A DNA stretch of 64,000 bases, taken from assembly GCF_000577275.2 (NCBI RefSeq), contig NZ_HG916852.1, forward strand, positions 1,243,001 to 1,307,000. Direction: 5' to 3'. A program made the translations under genes and the position numbers. This document shows positions 1 to 9,360 of the stretch, piece by piece. Position 1 is the first letter of the stretch. Every line of letters starts with the position of its first letter. The notes below the pieces were generated by a model. That model was not told the origin of the DNA and did no database searches. It worked only from the letters and a program-made list of their open reading frames with translations. Source of the DNA: Rhizobium favelukesii (lineage in GTDB: Bacteria > Pseudomonadota > Alphaproteobacteria > Rhizobiales > Rhizobiaceae).

Positions 1-315
1 AAGCACATAGAGGATGATACCCTGCGCGGCGGCTAACAGCAGCAGGCCGATTGTGAAGGTGATCGAAGCGGCGGCCAGCAGCTGTGCGGCTCCATGTCGG
101 TTCAGCAGGCGCCCCGTTGCAGGGCCGGCAAAGGCGCTGACGATCATCATGATGCTCAGCCCGCCGAAGACCACCTCGTTCGGCAAGCCGAGGTCGGGCG
201 CGATGACGCGACCCATGACGCCGAGCATATCGAAGCTGGTGCCCCAGCCAATCAGCTGCGTGACGGCAAGGACGGCGACCGTCTGCGCCGAGCGCAGGGG
301 GATGGATCGAGGCAT
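1..315 (-). CDS. MFS transporter, N-terminal part (runs off the window)
   Basis: The minus-strand frame opens at an ATG at 313-315 and stays open to base 1, giving the first 105 residues of a membrane protein. It starts with a short basic N-terminus (MPRSIPLRSAQ) and continues into hydrophobic helices. The loop between helices 2 and 3 has the MFS-like pattern GPATGRLLNRHGA. The substrate cannot be read from this part. The rest of the gene lies to the left of the window. Family assignment rests on hydrophobic pattern and loop motif only. Confidence 0.7.
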   Translation of the reverse strand, partial: MPRSIPLRSAQTVAVLAVTQLIGWGTSFDMLGVMGRVIAPDLGLPNEVVFGGLSIMMIVSAFAGPATGRLLNRHGAAQLLAAASITFTIGLLLLAAAQGIILYVL

Positions 316-442
316 GGGCGGGCTTTGAGGCGGATGGGGTTGCGGCGAGGCGGTCGTAGCAGCTTCGCCGGCTGGTTGAAAGTGACAAGTGGATGACACC
401 AGTGGGCGCGAGCGACGCCTGTTTTTTTTGAAGGGATCGGAG

Positions 443-660
443 ATGGCGCAGAAGGCAAGGACCTGCTCCTGAAGATAGTCAACGGAACAAGCTACGAAAC
501 GGTCGCGGGACTGAGATCGAAACGCCTCGCCTTCAACGCCGAAACCGTCGATGTCACCGATGCCGAGAGCGCGGGGGCGAGCGCGAGTTGCTGGGCGGTG
601 CCGGCGCGATGCGGCTGCGGGCAGCGTTCGCACCATTGATAAGTGTGGTCATTGCCGTGG
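443..660 (+). pseudogene. decayed phage/GTA major tail (tube) protein, TP901-1 type
   Basis: An ATG at 443 preceded by GGAG opens a MAQK start. A one-base deletion near 454 moves the frame, which then reads GKDLLLKIVNG, VAGLRSKRLAFNAETVDVTD and AESAG. After a further disruption near 575 it resumes as ERELLGGAGAM. This order (KGKDLLLK, VAGLR, FNAETVDVTDAESAGRWRELL) is the N-terminus of the TP901-1-type phage major tail protein also found in gene transfer agents. Nothing recognisable follows about base 630. Read as a single-gene fossil; no other phage gene is nearby. The family match is from memory, not a search. Confidence 0.62.
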
Positions 661-814
661 ACGGTATCCAGCAAGGTCCCGCGGCGCTTGGCGGCCCGCT
701 GGCCGTCTATGGGCGTGTCACCGCCAAGCGGCCATCAAGTCCGCCGCTTGACGCCGGTGCGGCGAGCGGCGGCGTCGTTCGCCGAGCGCATTTTTGAACA
801 CGCGTGGCGCAAAT

Positions 815-831
815 TCGGAATTGTTCTAAAC
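815..831 (+). promoter_or_regulatory. iron-control-element (Irr/ICE)-like palindrome upstream of feuN
   Basis: TTCGGAATTGTTCTAAA is a near-palindrome close to the rhizobial Irr/ICE pattern TTTAGAA-N3-TTCTAAA, differing at two positions in the left arm. It lies about 75-90 bases upstream of feuN. FeuPQ was first linked to ferric uptake in Rhizobium, so an iron input would be plausible. Assignment is by eye and unconfirmed. Confidence 0.35.
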
Positions 832-903
832 ATCAGGGATTACAAGGCATTCATTTGCCATTCAGGTCGCTTGAGTACATAGTCTGGGCCAAGTTAGTAT
901 CCA

Positions 904-1167
904 TTGAAAGCATTGCACATGGCCTCTCCCTTGAGCGTCGCAGCGCTAGCCGCCGGGCTGGCGATAACGTCGCCCACACCGGATAATCCGCGTACCCTGA
1001 CGGTGCGCGTTGCAGGCGATTGCAGCGAGGCGGCGCGTGACGTTGTGGAAAAAACGGGAGGCCAGCTCCTTTCCGTCCAGCCTTTGGGCGATAGCTGCAT
1101 CATTACCGTTCTCGTCCAGGGCAACGGCCAGCGCCCGCGTAAGGTAACCGTCAAGGTTCCGATGTAG
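904..1167 (+). CDS. feuN: FeuN-type small periplasmic modulator of FeuPQ
   Basis: A protein of 87 aa from a TTG at 904, or 82 aa from the ATG at 919. The TTG start supplies Lys2 and His5 ahead of a hydrophobic segment and so makes a better signal peptide; the ATG has GAAAG eight bases upstream. The mature part has two cysteines (GDCSEAARD and GDSCIIT) and a basic C-terminus (RKVTVKVPM). In Sinorhizobium FeuN is a small periplasmic protein encoded directly ahead of feuP-feuQ that restrains the kinase. Size, export signal and position all fit. It sits 53 bases before feuP on the same strand. Confidence 0.75.
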   Translation: MKALHMASPLSVAALAAGLAITSPTPDNPRTLTVRVAGDCSEAARDVVEKTGGQLLSVQPLGDSCIITVLVQGNGQRPRKVTVKVPM

Positions 1168-1220
1168 GCAGAATCGGCCTATCTAAACGCCGAGAAGATC
1201 AAGCGGAGTAAAGCGGACCG

Positions 1221-1892
1221 ATGCGCATTCTGGTAGTCGAAGATGACGTCAACCTGAACCGGCAGCTCAGCGATACCCTCAAGGAAGCAGGCTACGTCGT
1301 CGATCAGGCTTTTGACGGCGAGGAAGGGCATTTCCTTGGCGATACCGAGCCCTATGATGCCATCATCCTCGATATCGGCCTGCCCGAACTGGATGGCGTG
1401 ACGGTTCTCGAGAAGTGGCGCGGCGCCGGTCGCGGCATGCCGGTGCTGATCCTCACGGCTCGCGACCGCTGGAGCGACAAGGTCGCCGGTATCGATGCCG
1501 GCGCCGACGACTATGTCACCAAGCCTTTCCACGTCGAGGAAGTCCTGGCGCGTATCCGCGCGCTGATCCGCCGGGCGGCGGGGCACTCTTCGTCCGAGAT
1601 CATCTGCGGCCCGGTGCGGCTCGATACCAAGAGCTCGAAGGCCACGGTCAACGGCGTGGCGCTGAAGCTGACCTCGCATGAATACCGGCTGCTTTCCTAT
1701 CTCATGCATCACATGGGCGAAGTGGTTTCGCGCACCGAACTGGTCGAGCATATGTACGATCAGGATTTCGACCGCGATTCCAACACGATCGAGGTTTTCG
1801 TCGGGCGCCTTCGCAAAAAGATGGGTGTCGATCTGATCGAAACGGTGCGCGGGCTTGGCTACCGCATCCAAGCGCCCAACAATGCGAATTAA
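1221..1892 (+). CDS. feuP: FeuP, OmpR-family response regulator
   Basis: 223 aa. The receiver domain (about 1-115) has acidic residues D8 and D9, phosphoacceptor D51, T79 and K101 in VTKPF. A winged-helix DNA-binding domain follows (about 130-220), ending GLGYRIQAP as in OmpR/PhoB proteins. It is flanked by feuN and by the kinase gene feuQ, whose ATG at 1882 overlaps its last codons, so the two are translationally coupled. In rhizobia FeuP controls genes including those for cyclic glucan export, needed in symbiosis and osmoadaptation; that role is carried over from the family and not visible here. Confidence 0.88.
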   Translation: MRILVVEDDVNLNRQLSDTLKEAGYVVDQAFDGEEGHFLGDTEPYDAIILDIGLPELDGVTVLEKWRGAGRGMPVLILTARDRWSDKVAGIDAGADDYVTKPFHVEEVLARIRALIRRAAGHSSSEIICGPVRLDTKSSKATVNGVALKLTSHEYRLLSYLMHHMGEVVSRTELVEHMYDQDFDRDSNTIEVFVGRLRKKMGVDLIETVRGLGYRIQAPNNAN

Positions 1893-3285
1893 GTCGCTTA
1901 CTGCACGCGTCCTGCTGCTGACCACGATCTGGTCAACCGTCGCGCTTGTTGTCATCGGCCTTTTGATCTCGACGCTGTACCGGAAGAGCGCTGAGCGCGG
2001 CTTTCAGGACCTGTTGCGCGCCCAGCTCTACAACGTCATCAACTCCGTGACGATTGGCGATCAAGGAGCGCTCAGCGGCAGCCCGCAGCTTGGCGATCTG
2101 CGCTTTGCTCAGCCGAAAACGGGCTGGTACTGGGTTGTCGAGCCGCTCGGCACCTACACGGCCCCGCCGCTGGTCTCGCCGTCGCTCGGCTCCGTCTCGA
2201 TCCCTGTTCCCTCCGTTCTCGAAGCGCCCTTCGACAAGAACTACGAGCGCTACTACCAGGTGACCGATGCCTCGGGGAACCGTATCCAAGTTGCCGAGAC
2301 CGAGGTCGTGCTGGATACCGATGGTCGCGCCGCGCGCTTCCGCGTGACCGGCAACGTCGACGTGGTCGAAGACGACGTTCGCAATTTTTCCCATAGCCTT
2401 TACCTGGCGCTGGCTGGCTTCGGCGTCGGCAGCCTCATCGTCAACGCACTGGCGATTCTCTACGGCCTCAAGCCGCTCGACAAGGCGCGCGCCGCGTTGG
2501 AGCGCATCCGCGCCGGCGAGAGCGAACAGTTGAAGGGCGAGTTTCCGCGCGAGATCCTGCGGCTTGCAAACGAGGTCAACGCGCTGATCGACAGCAATCG
2601 CCGCATCGTGGAGCGGGCGCGCATGCAGGTCGGCAATCTCGCCCACTCTCTGAAGACGCCGATCGCCGTGCTGCTCAACGAGGCGCGCGTTCTGGAGCGC
2701 TCTCACGGCGACCTCGTGCGGAGCCAGGCGGAGGCGATGCAGGGTCAGGTGCAGTCGTATCTGAACCGCGCCCGAATTGCCGCACAACGCGAATCCGTGC
2801 TCGCCCGCACCGACGCCGAACCGGCGATGGAACGGCTGGTGCGCGTCATGCGACGCTTGAACGTCGACAAGGAGTTCGAACTCACGGTGGCGCCGCCCCA
2901 TCTCGCGGTTGCCATGGAGCAGCAGGACCTCGAGGAGGTCGTCGGCAACCTTCTGGAGAATGCCGCCCGTTTTGCGTCGACCAAGGTGCGCCTGTCCGTC
3001 GCGGAGGCACCCGGGGAGCTCAAGGGCGCGGAGGGCAGCGGGCGCCGCCACTGGGTCGAGCTTGTCGTCGAGGACGACGGACCGGGACTTGAGCCGGATC
3101 AGATCCGCGAAGCGCTGAAGCGCGGCAAGCGGCTGGATGAAAGCAAACCAGGCACCGGGCTTGGGCTGTCCATCGTGACGGAGATTTCCAACGAGTATCA
3201 GGGGCGACTCGAATTGTCCCGCGGCGAGTGGCAGGGACTGAAGGCCCGCCTTATTTTGCCGGGCATCACAAAGGATGTTGCGTGA
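1882..3285 (+). CDS. feuQ: FeuQ, sensor histidine kinase
   Basis: 467 aa from the ATG at 1882, which lies inside the feuP end; an in-frame ATG 27 bases earlier is deeper in feuP and less likely. There are two membrane segments (about 10-33 and 170-195) enclosing a periplasmic domain of roughly 140 residues, then a HAMP-like linker. The H-box is LAHSLKTPIAVL with the phospho-accepting His at residue 255. A HATPase domain follows with NLLENAARF, DDGPG and GTGLGLSIV. It resembles PhoQ in its H-box. It is the partner of FeuP and the presumed target of FeuN in the inner membrane. Confidence 0.88.
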   Translation: MRIKSLTARVLLLTTIWSTVALVVIGLLISTLYRKSAERGFQDLLRAQLYNVINSVTIGDQGALSGSPQLGDLRFAQPKTGWYWVVEPLGTYTAPPLVSPSLGSVSIPVPSVLEAPFDKNYERYYQVTDASGNRIQVAETEVVLDTDGRAARFRVTGNVDVVEDDVRNFSHSLYLALAGFGVGSLIVNALAILYGLKPLDKARAALERIRAGESEQLKGEFPREILRLANEVNALIDSNRRIVERARMQVGNLAHSLKTPIAVLLNEARVLERSHGDLVRSQAEAMQGQVQSYLNRARIAAQRESVLARTDAEPAMERLVRVMRRLNVDKEFELTVAPPHLAVAMEQQDLEEVVGNLLENAARFASTKVRLSVAEAPGELKGAEGSGRRHWVELVVEDDGPGLEPDQIREALKRGKRLDESKPGTGLGLSIVTEISNEYQGRLELSRGEWQGLKARLILPGITKDVA

Positions 3286-3401
3286 GCAATTGCTTGATGT
3301 CACATAGACTTGGGCGATTGCATAGCATGCTTTGCCTTATTGCCGACACGGCTTGGTGCGCGTGTGGCTCGTTGATTGACACCTGATTCTGGTTCGGCTG
3401 A

Positions 3402-3827
3402 ATGATGCTACGCTCGCAAGGCATGATCGTTTCCTCGCTTCTCGTCGCCATGACGCTTTCTGGATGTCAATCGACGAAGAGCGGTGGCTCCGGCGGTCTT
3501 TTCTCGCGGAAGCCTCCGGCTTCGGCCACCTATATTGCGGCGTTGCAGGGCGGCATCATCGGTCGCAGCGACGTGGAACTCAGCGACAGCGACCGCCAGC
3601 GCGCCCTCGAAGCCGAGTATCGTGCCTTGGAAGGGGCCGGCGTCGGACAGCCTGTCGTCTGGAGCGGACGCAATGTCAGCGGCAAGGTCGTCGCGGCTGC
3701 GCCCTATCAGGTCGGCTCGCAGAATTGCCGTCAGTATACCCACAGCGTGACGATCGACGGCAAGGAGACGGTGGCGCGCGGCTCCGCCTGCCGAAACGAC
3801 AATGGTAGCTGGTCGCCGCTCGGTTAG
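3402..3827 (+). CDS. 17-kDa surface-antigen-like lipoprotein
   Basis: 141 aa. A lipoprotein signal peptide ends in the lipobox LSGC at about residues 19-22, followed by a Ser/Gly-rich linker. The C-terminal half (GQPVVWSGRNVSGKVVAA through QNCRQYTHSV and ARGSACRND) matches the domain of small rhizobial and rickettsial surface-antigen lipoproteins, with two further cysteines. A second ATG at 3405 or 3423 could serve as start. It is probably an outer-membrane lipoprotein of unknown function. It stands alone between feuQ and the ccm operon. Confidence 0.72.
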   Translation: MMLRSQGMIVSSLLVAMTLSGCQSTKSGGSGGLFSRKPPASATYIAALQGGIIGRSDVELSDSDRQRALEAEYRALEGAGVGQPVVWSGRNVSGKVVAAAPYQVGSQNCRQYTHSVTIDGKETVARGSACRNDNGSWSPLG

Positions 3828-3957
3828 TCGGTTTTGCAGCATCGAACAGACGCGATAGGATGAGCCGCAAGCTGCGTATTGCGGCCAAACGCCTCAAATA
3901 ATCGTCATTGCGGCTTTGCTTGTTGGAATAGACGTTCGCTTCGAGTATTTGGCGCCT

Positions 3958-5073
3958 ATGCTTTTCTGGATTCTTGTGGCCGTTTTGACGGCGGTTGTTG
4001 CTGTCATTCTGCTTTATCCGCTTTTGCGTGGAGCGAGAGCGGTCGACGATACGCGCGCCGGCGAGGCTGCCGTCTATCGCGATCAGTTGCGAGAGCTCGA
4101 TCGCGACCTTGCCGGCGGACTGATTTCAGCCGAGGAAGCGGACTATGCGCGGGCCGAAATCGGCCGACGCCTGATTACCGTCTCGGTCGCGCCGGTCACC
4201 GATCGCAAGGTCACCAAGCATTACCGTCTCTCCGAAGCCTTCGTGCTGCTGATGCTGCCGGTCGTGGGGCTCTGTCTTTACATTCTGGTGGGGCGACCGG
4301 ATTTGCCGTCGCAACCCTTGGAAGCCCGACTTGAGAACCCCGGCAACGATATGGCGATCCTGGTCGCCAAGGCCGAGCGCCATCTGGCGCAGAGCCCCGA
4401 TGACGGCAGGGGCTGGGAGGTGCTGGCGCCGATCTACTTCAACACCATGCGCCTTGCCGAAGCCGAGACCGCCTATCGCAATGCGATCCGTCTGCTCGGG
4501 CCAAGTGCTGCGCTGCTGGACGGACTTGCCGAGACGCTGATGGCGACCTCGAACGGTGTCGTCACCGAAGATGCACGCAAGGTGCTGGAACAGTCGCTTC
4601 AACTACAGCCCGACAATCCGAAGGCGAGCTTCTACCTTGCGCTCGGCATGGAACAGGCCGGCCAGGCTGCAGAGGCTAAGGCCGCCTTTGAAGCCCTCGC
4701 CAAGCAATCGCCCGCCGACGCGCCCTGGATGCCGCTGGTCGCCGAGCATATTGCGAAGAACGGTGGTGGGCAGGCGCCGGGCAATCCGATGCAGGCAGAC
4801 GTTGCTTCCGCCGAGAGCATGAACGCTGGCGATCGGCAGCAAATGATTGAGGGGATGGTGGAAAGCCTCGATGCCAAGCTCACCGAAGACCCGAACAATC
4901 TAGAAGGCTGGTTGCGGCTCGTCCGCTCTTATGTCGTATTGAAGGACAAGGATCGTGCGGTTGGAGCTCTGAAGCGCGGACTGGCAGCGTTTCCGACAAG
5001 CAGCGAGCAAGGCAAGCAGCTGCTCGCGTTGGCACGAGAGCTCGACATCGCGACAGAAGGAACGACGGAATGA
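3958..5073 (+). CDS. ccmI: CcmI (CycH), cytochrome c maturation apocytochrome chaperone
   Basis: 371 aa. I chose the ATG at 3958 because the protein then begins with the first membrane helix ([19 protein letters not shown]); an upstream start at 3916 adds 14 unlikely residues. A second helix lies near residues 95-115. Between them is the conserved [18 protein letters not shown] segment of CcmI, and after them come TPR repeats (about 150-330) that bind apocytochrome c. It delivers apocytochrome to the CcmF/H haem ligation complex on the periplasmic side. Its stop overlaps the ccmE start by four bases, as with each following pair in the operon. Confidence 0.92.
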   Translation: MLFWILVAVLTAVVAVILLYPLLRGARAVDDTRAGEAAVYRDQLRELDRDLAGGLISAEEADYARAEIGRRLITVSVAPVTDRKVTKHYRLSEAFVLLMLPVVGLCLYILVGRPDLPSQPLEARLENPGNDMAILVAKAERHLAQSPDDGRGWEVLAPIYFNTMRLAEAETAYRNAIRLLGPSAALLDGLAETLMATSNGVVTEDARKVLEQSLQLQPDNPKASFYLALGMEQAGQAAEAKAAFEALAKQSPADAPWMPLVAEHIAKNGGGQAPGNPMQADVASAESMNAGDRQQMIEGMVESLDAKLTEDPNNLEGWLRLVRSYVVLKDKDRAVGALKRGLAAFPTSSEQGKQLLALARELDIATEGTTE

Positions 5074-5522
5074 CGCGCAAGCAGAAACGCTTGGCAATCA
5101 TCGGTGGCGGCATGAGTTTCATCCTTGCCGCCGTGCTGCTCGTCATGTTCGCCTTCAGCCAGTCGGTCGCCTATTTCTACATGCCGGCGGATATCGCGAA
5201 AAATCCGGTGCCGCCCGGAACCCGGATCCGGCTCGGCGGTCTTGTCGGCGACGGCAGCATCGTGCGCGGCGCGGGATCGACGGTGCAGTTTGCCGTGACC
5301 GACGCGACTGGCGACCTTGTCAGGGTACGATATACCGGCATTCTCCCCGACCTCTTTCGCGAGGGCCAGGGGGTCGTGACCGAGGGCCGTTTCGAAACAG
5401 GCAGCGATGTCTTCACCGCCGATACGGTGCTCGCCAAGCACGATGAGAAGTACATGCCGAAGGACGTCGCCGACAAGTTGAAGGCGCAAGGGCTCTGGAA
5501 GGAAGGGGAGGCGGTGCAATGA
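5070..5522 (+). CDS. ccmE: CcmE (CycJ), periplasmic haem chaperone
   Basis: 150 aa, the normal length. An N-terminal membrane anchor (about 8-28) precedes the beta-barrel domain with [10 protein letters not shown] and [14 protein letters not shown]. The haem-binding histidine lies in [11 protein letters not shown], followed by the conserved tyrosine. It takes haem from CcmC and passes it to CcmF. It overlaps ccmI and ccmF by four bases on each side, so all four genes should be one transcript. Confidence 0.95.
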   Translation: MTRKQKRLAIIGGGMSFILAAVLLVMFAFSQSVAYFYMPADIAKNPVPPGTRIRLGGLVGDGSIVRGAGSTVQFAVTDATGDLVRVRYTGILPDLFREGQGVVTEGRFETGSDVFTADTVLAKHDEKYMPKDVADKLKAQGLWKEGEAVQ

Positions 5523-7507
5523 TCATCGAGATCGGCCACTACGCTCTTATCCTGGCGCTTGCGACGGCGCTCATTATCTCCGTTGTTCCGGTGATCGGTG
5601 CAAGGCGCCTCGACCGGGCGATGATGGACGTCGCGTCCGTAGGCTCCCTGGCGATGTTCGCGCTTGTGGCTTTCTCGTTCGCCGTTCTGACTTACGCTCA
5701 CGTCGTATCGGACTTTTCGGTGGCGAACGTCTGGGAGAATTCCCATTCGCTGGTCCCGCTGCTTTTTAAGTTTTCCGGCGTCTGGGGCAATCACGAAGGC
5801 TCCATGATGCTCTGGCTGCTGATCCTGGCGCTCTTCAGCGCCTTGGTTGCAGCCTTCGGGCGCAATTTGCCGGACTCGCTGCGGGCAAACGTGCTTGCCG
5901 TTCAGGCCTGGATATCGGTCGCGTTCATCCTGTTCATCCTTCTTACCTCCAACCCGTTCATGCGTTTGGATCCGGCTCCGGCCGAGGGGAAGGACCTCAA
6001 CCCGGTCCTGCAGGACGTCGGCTTGGCGATCCACCCGCCGTTGCTCTATCTCGGCTACGTCGGCTTCTCCGTGTGCTTCTCCTTCGCCGTGGCAGCGCTG
6101 ATTGAAGGGCGCATCGACGCCGCGTGGGCGCGCTGGGTGCGCCCCTGGACGCTGGCTGCCTGGACGTTTCTGACGCTCGGCATCGCCATGGGTTCTTATT
6201 GGGCCTACTACGAGCTTGGATGGGGCGGCTGGTGGTTTTGGGACCCGGTCGAGAATGCGTCATTCATGCCGTGGCTTGCCGGAACGGCGCTGCTGCATTC
6301 GGCACTCGTGATGGAAAAGCGCGAGGCGCTGAAGATTTGGACGGTTCTGCTTGCCATCCTGACGTTCTCGTTGTCGCTGATGGGCACTTTTCTTGTCCGA
6401 TCCGGCGTCCTGACTTCGGTACATGCTTTTGCCAGCGATCCGTCGCGCGGCGTGTTCATCCTGTGCATTTTGCTGATTTTCATTGGCGGAGCGCTGTCGC
6501 TCTTCGCATTCCGCGCGCCGCTCCTGTCGGCAGGCGGCTTGTTCGCTCCCATCTCGCGCGAAGGTGCGCTCGTTCTCAACAATCTGATCCTCACCGTGGC
6601 TTGCGGCACCGTGCTGACCGGTACGCTCTATCCGCTGCTGCTGGAGACGCTGACCGGCGACAAGATCTCGGTCGGACCGCCCTTCTTCAACATGACCTTC
6701 GGCTTGTTGATGGCGCCGCTGCTGGTGATCGTCCCCTTCGGTCCGCTGCTGGCATGGAAGCGCGGTGACTTGCTGGCTGTTCTCCAGCGGCTCTATCTGG
6801 TTGCGATCCTGGCCTTTGTTGCGGCGGTCATTGTTTTCTATATCGAGCATGGCGGTCCGGTGCTTGCCGTGCTCGGGCTGGCTGCCGCTTTGTTCCTGAT
6901 TTTCGGCGCGATTGCCGATCTTTGGTATCGCGCGGGCGCGGGCAAGGTCGCGGCTTCTATCGCCTGGAGGCGCCTTGCCGGCCTGCCGCGCTCGGCCTTC
7001 GGCACGGCGCTCGCTCATGCCGGGCTGGGCGTCGTCGTCCTCGGCATCGTCGCGGTCACCACCTTCGAAACCGAGCATGTGGTCGAGATGAAACCCGGCC
7101 AGACCGTGGAGGCCGGAGGCTACTCCGTGCGTTTCGACGGCATGAAACCGGCCAATGGCCCGAACTACAGCGAGGAGCGGGGCCACTTCAGCATCGGCCG
7201 CGGTGGCGTGGAGGTGGCCGATGTCTGGTCATCCAAGCGGATCTACGCGGCGCGCCAAATGCCGACGACCGAAGCCAGCATCCTGACTTTCGGCCTTAGC
7301 CAGCTCTACATGTCCCTCGGGGATCCTACGGACGATGGCGGTATCGTCGTGCGTATCTGGTGGAAGCCCTTCATCCTCTGCATCTGGGGCGGTACGGTGA
7401 TCATGGCGACCGGTGGGTTCGTTTCGCTCAGCGACCGGCGTCTGCGTGTCGGCGCTCCGAGCCGGAGAGCAAAACCGGCGCCCCCGGCCATGGAGCCGGC
7501 CGAATGA
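5519..7507 (+). CDS. ccmF: CcmF (CycK), cytochrome c haem lyase subunit
   Basis: 662 aa, a many-pass membrane protein. The tryptophan-rich WWD signature is visible ([21 protein letters not shown], about residues 233-253), with conserved histidines before and after it. The segment [15 protein letters not shown] near residue 90 is also typical. A large periplasmic loop near the C-terminus and a last helix complete the normal architecture. It ligates haem from CcmE to apocytochrome thiols together with CcmH and CcmI. ATGA overlap with ccmH. Confidence 0.95.
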   Translation: MIIEIGHYALILALATALIISVVPVIGARRLDRAMMDVASVGSLAMFALVAFSFAVLTYAHVVSDFSVANVWENSHSLVPLLFKFSGVWGNHEGSMMLWLLILALFSALVAAFGRNLPDSLRANVLAVQAWISVAFILFILLTSNPFMRLDPAPAEGKDLNPVLQDVGLAIHPPLLYLGYVGFSVCFSFAVAALIEGRIDAAWARWVRPWTLAAWTFLTLGIAMGSYWAYYELGWGGWWFWDPVENASFMPWLAGTALLHSALVMEKREALKIWTVLLAILTFSLSLMGTFLVRSGVLTSVHAFASDPSRGVFILCILLIFIGGALSLFAFRAPLLSAGGLFAPISREGALVLNNLILTVACGTVLTGTLYPLLLETLTGDKISVGPPFFNMTFGLLMAPLLVIVPFGPLLAWKRGDLLAVLQRLYLVAILAFVAAVIVFYIEHGGPVLAVLGLAAALFLIFGAIADLWYRAGAGKVAASIAWRRLAGLPRSAFGTALAHAGLGVVVLGIVAVTTFETEHVVEMKPGQTVEAGGYSVRFDGMKPANGPNYSEERGHFSIGRGGVEVADVWSSKRIYAARQMPTTEASILTFGLSQLYMSLGDPTDDGGIVVRIWWKPFILCIWGGTVIMATGGFVSLSDRRLRVGAPSRRAKPAPPAMEPAE

Positions 7508-7959
7508 TCCGGCGCTTGCTCCTCGTCCTGGCGGTGATTCTTTCGTCAGCGCCGGCCTTTGCCGTCAACCCGGACGAAGTTCTTGCGGATCCGAAGCTCG
7601 AGGCACGAGCCCGGACGATCTCCGCGGAACTGCGTTGCATGGTCTGTCAGAATCAGTCGATCGACGATTCCAATGCCGAGCTCGCAAAGGACCTGCGCTT
7701 GCTGGTGCGCGAGCGGCTCACCGATGGCGATACCGACGAACAGGTCATGAACTACATCGTTTCTCGATATGGCGAGTTCGTGCTGTTGAAGCCGCGTTTC
7801 GAAACGAAAACGATCCTGCTGTGGGGCGCTCCGCTCCTGCTGGTTGTTGCAGGCGGCCTGTCACTGATCGTCTTCGCACGAAAGAGGGCAGGCAGGCCGA
7901 CAGGCTCCAAGCTGACCGCCGAAGAACAGGCCCGATTGAATGAACTGCTCGACGAGTGA
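7504..7959 (+). CDS. ccmH: CcmH (CycL), apocytochrome c thiol-reductase subunit
   Basis: 151 aa from the ATG at 7504 that overlaps the ccmF stop; a longer frame upstream runs inside ccmF and is not used. It has a signal peptide ([16 protein letters not shown]), then the redox motif [20 protein letters not shown] containing the CxxC pair, and a C-terminal membrane helix (about 100-122). It keeps the apocytochrome CXXCH cysteines reduced for haem ligation. It ends the ccm operon, two bases from the stop of the convergent MFS gene. ccmG and ccmABCD are not in this window. Confidence 0.94.
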   Translation: MIRRLLLVLAVILSSAPAFAVNPDEVLADPKLEARARTISAELRCMVCQNQSIDDSNAELAKDLRLLVRERLTDGDTDEQVMNYIVSRYGEFVLLKPRFETKTILLWGAPLLLVVAGGLSLIVFARKRAGRPTGSKLTAEEQARLNELLDE

Positions 7960-7961
7960 TC

Positions 7962-9140
7962 TTACGACCGTCTACGGAGGCGGTCTCGCAACACAGACGC
8001 GACCAGCGCTGCGGTGAATGCCAACACGACGCAGCCCGCCGCGATTGGTCCTGCAGACGGCGAATACACGTCCATCACCGCGCCGACCGAGGACGAGCCC
8101 GCCGCGCTGCCGACGGCGTAGGCAAGGGCGAAGGCAGCACTTCCCGCGACAAGCCTATCTCCGGCATAGCGTTCGCCGAGAATCGTCAAGGCGCAGGTGT
8201 AAAGCGAAAAACTCGCTGCTCCCATGATGCCGAACATCACCAGAATTGCTGCCTGCGACTGAAGGAACGGGATCGCGATGAAGCTCAGCCCCGCAAGCAG
8301 GCCGGAGCAGATGGCCACTCCGAAGCGCGAGGTCGTGTCGAGAAGCCAGCCGACCAGCGGTTGGGCAAGTGCGGTCGGTAGCGCGAGCACTGTAACGCTG
8401 ATGGCGGCGAACGCCTCGGAATAGCCGAGCCGGACGAAATAGACCGGCATGGTTGAGATGGCGGCAATATCGGCGAATGCAAATGCGACCACCATGCAGA
8501 TCAGCATCGGTGCGCTTCTGACAAACTTGAAGAGCGCTCCTGATGCGGCCTGCTCGGGAAGCGTGCGTGCTCTCCGGGTGAGGATAATCGTCAGGAAGGC
8601 GACGCAGGCGACGTAGACGGCAAGCAGCGCGAAGGCAAAGCCTTGCTCCGTGCCGAAGATCGGAATCACCAGTGGACCCGCGGCAAAGCCGCCGCACATG
8701 CCTGCCCCATAGAGACCGGAGACGCGCCCGCGCAGGCGGTCAGGGCAGGCCGTGTTGAGCCAGGCCTCGCTCAGCATGAAGATGAGGCTGACGAAGAAGC
8801 CGAGAAAAAATCGAGCGATGCACCACACCCAGAAAGTGTCGAATGTCGCGAAGGTCGAGAGACTGACCGCACAGCCGACGAGGCCCGCGACGATCAGCCG
8901 GTCGCCCCGCACCTTTCGCGACAGCCACGTCACCGCGAACGTCGCCACGGCCAAGCCTGCCGCAAAGCAACCGGCGTTGAGGCCGATGAGACTCGGCGAA
9001 ACATTTCGATGCTCAAGGACAAGCGAAATCAGCGGATAGGTCAGCCCCTGTGCAACCGCGAAGGCAGTGACGCCGAAGATGACGGCAGCGAGCGCAGCAG
9101 TATCGGGCGCAAAATCCTCTCCCGTGACCACATGGGCCAT
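7962..9140 (-). CDS. MFS transporter, YfcJ/CynX-like
   Basis: 392 aa with about twelve hydrophobic helices. The N-terminal half carries the loop SRKVRGDRLIVAG, and the later loop PDRLRGRVSGLYGAGMCGG is typical of MFS helix 4-5 regions. The start is the ATG at 9138-9140, with GGAGGA seven to twelve bases upstream. The gene is convergent with ccmH and divergent from degP. The substrate is unknown. Confidence 0.82.
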   Translation of the reverse strand: MAHVVTGEDFAPDTAALAAVIFGVTAFAVAQGLTYPLISLVLEHRNVSPSLIGLNAGCFAAGLAVATFAVTWLSRKVRGDRLIVAGLVGCAVSLSTFATFDTFWVWCIARFFLGFFVSLIFMLSEAWLNTACPDRLRGRVSGLYGAGMCGGFAAGPLVIPIFGTEQGFAFALLAVYVACVAFLTIILTRRARTLPEQAASGALFKFVRSAPMLICMVVAFAFADIAAISTMPVYFVRLGYSEAFAAISVTVLALPTALAQPLVGWLLDTTSRFGVAICSGLLAGLSFIAIPFLQSQAAILVMFGIMGAASFSLYTCALTILGERYAGDRLVAGSAAFALAYAVGSAAGSSSVGAVMDVYSPSAGPIAAGCVVLAFTAALVASVLRDRLRRRS

Positions 9141-9360
9141 GGTTTCGTCCTCCTCCGGTTGTAAGCAGGAGGCTTATCGACTCCAAGCGCTTTAGTCGAG
9201 GGAGATTGCTGCACCGGATCGCAATGCGGTCGTATTGCACATTACGAATTTTTCATCGCTCGGACAGTTCGCAGTAAGGTGTGCCGTCCTATATCTTCCT
9301 TCATCAGCCGATCCGGTCATCCTGATCCTGTAGATGTTGAAGTCAAAGAAGGTGCCACTC

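Larger units (their letters stand above)
316..903. other. 588-base stretch without an intact gene
   Basis: This gap between the divergent MFS gene and feuN holds the tail-protein fossil at 443-660. From about 660 to 800 it holds GC-rich sequence with short overlapping open frames that resemble nothing I recognise. The last 100 bases are AT-richer and hold the presumed feuN promoter with an iron-box-like palindrome at 815-831. Confidence 0.6.

Noticed and set aside
551..797. Overlapping 60-79 aa plus-strand frames near the left end
   Set aside because: They are broken pieces of the tail-protein pseudogene and adjoining GC-rich sequence, not intact genes.
1933..3303. 456-codon minus-strand frame
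   Set aside because: Antisense shadow of feuQ. The product has no recognisable domain and the kinase motifs are clear on the other strand.
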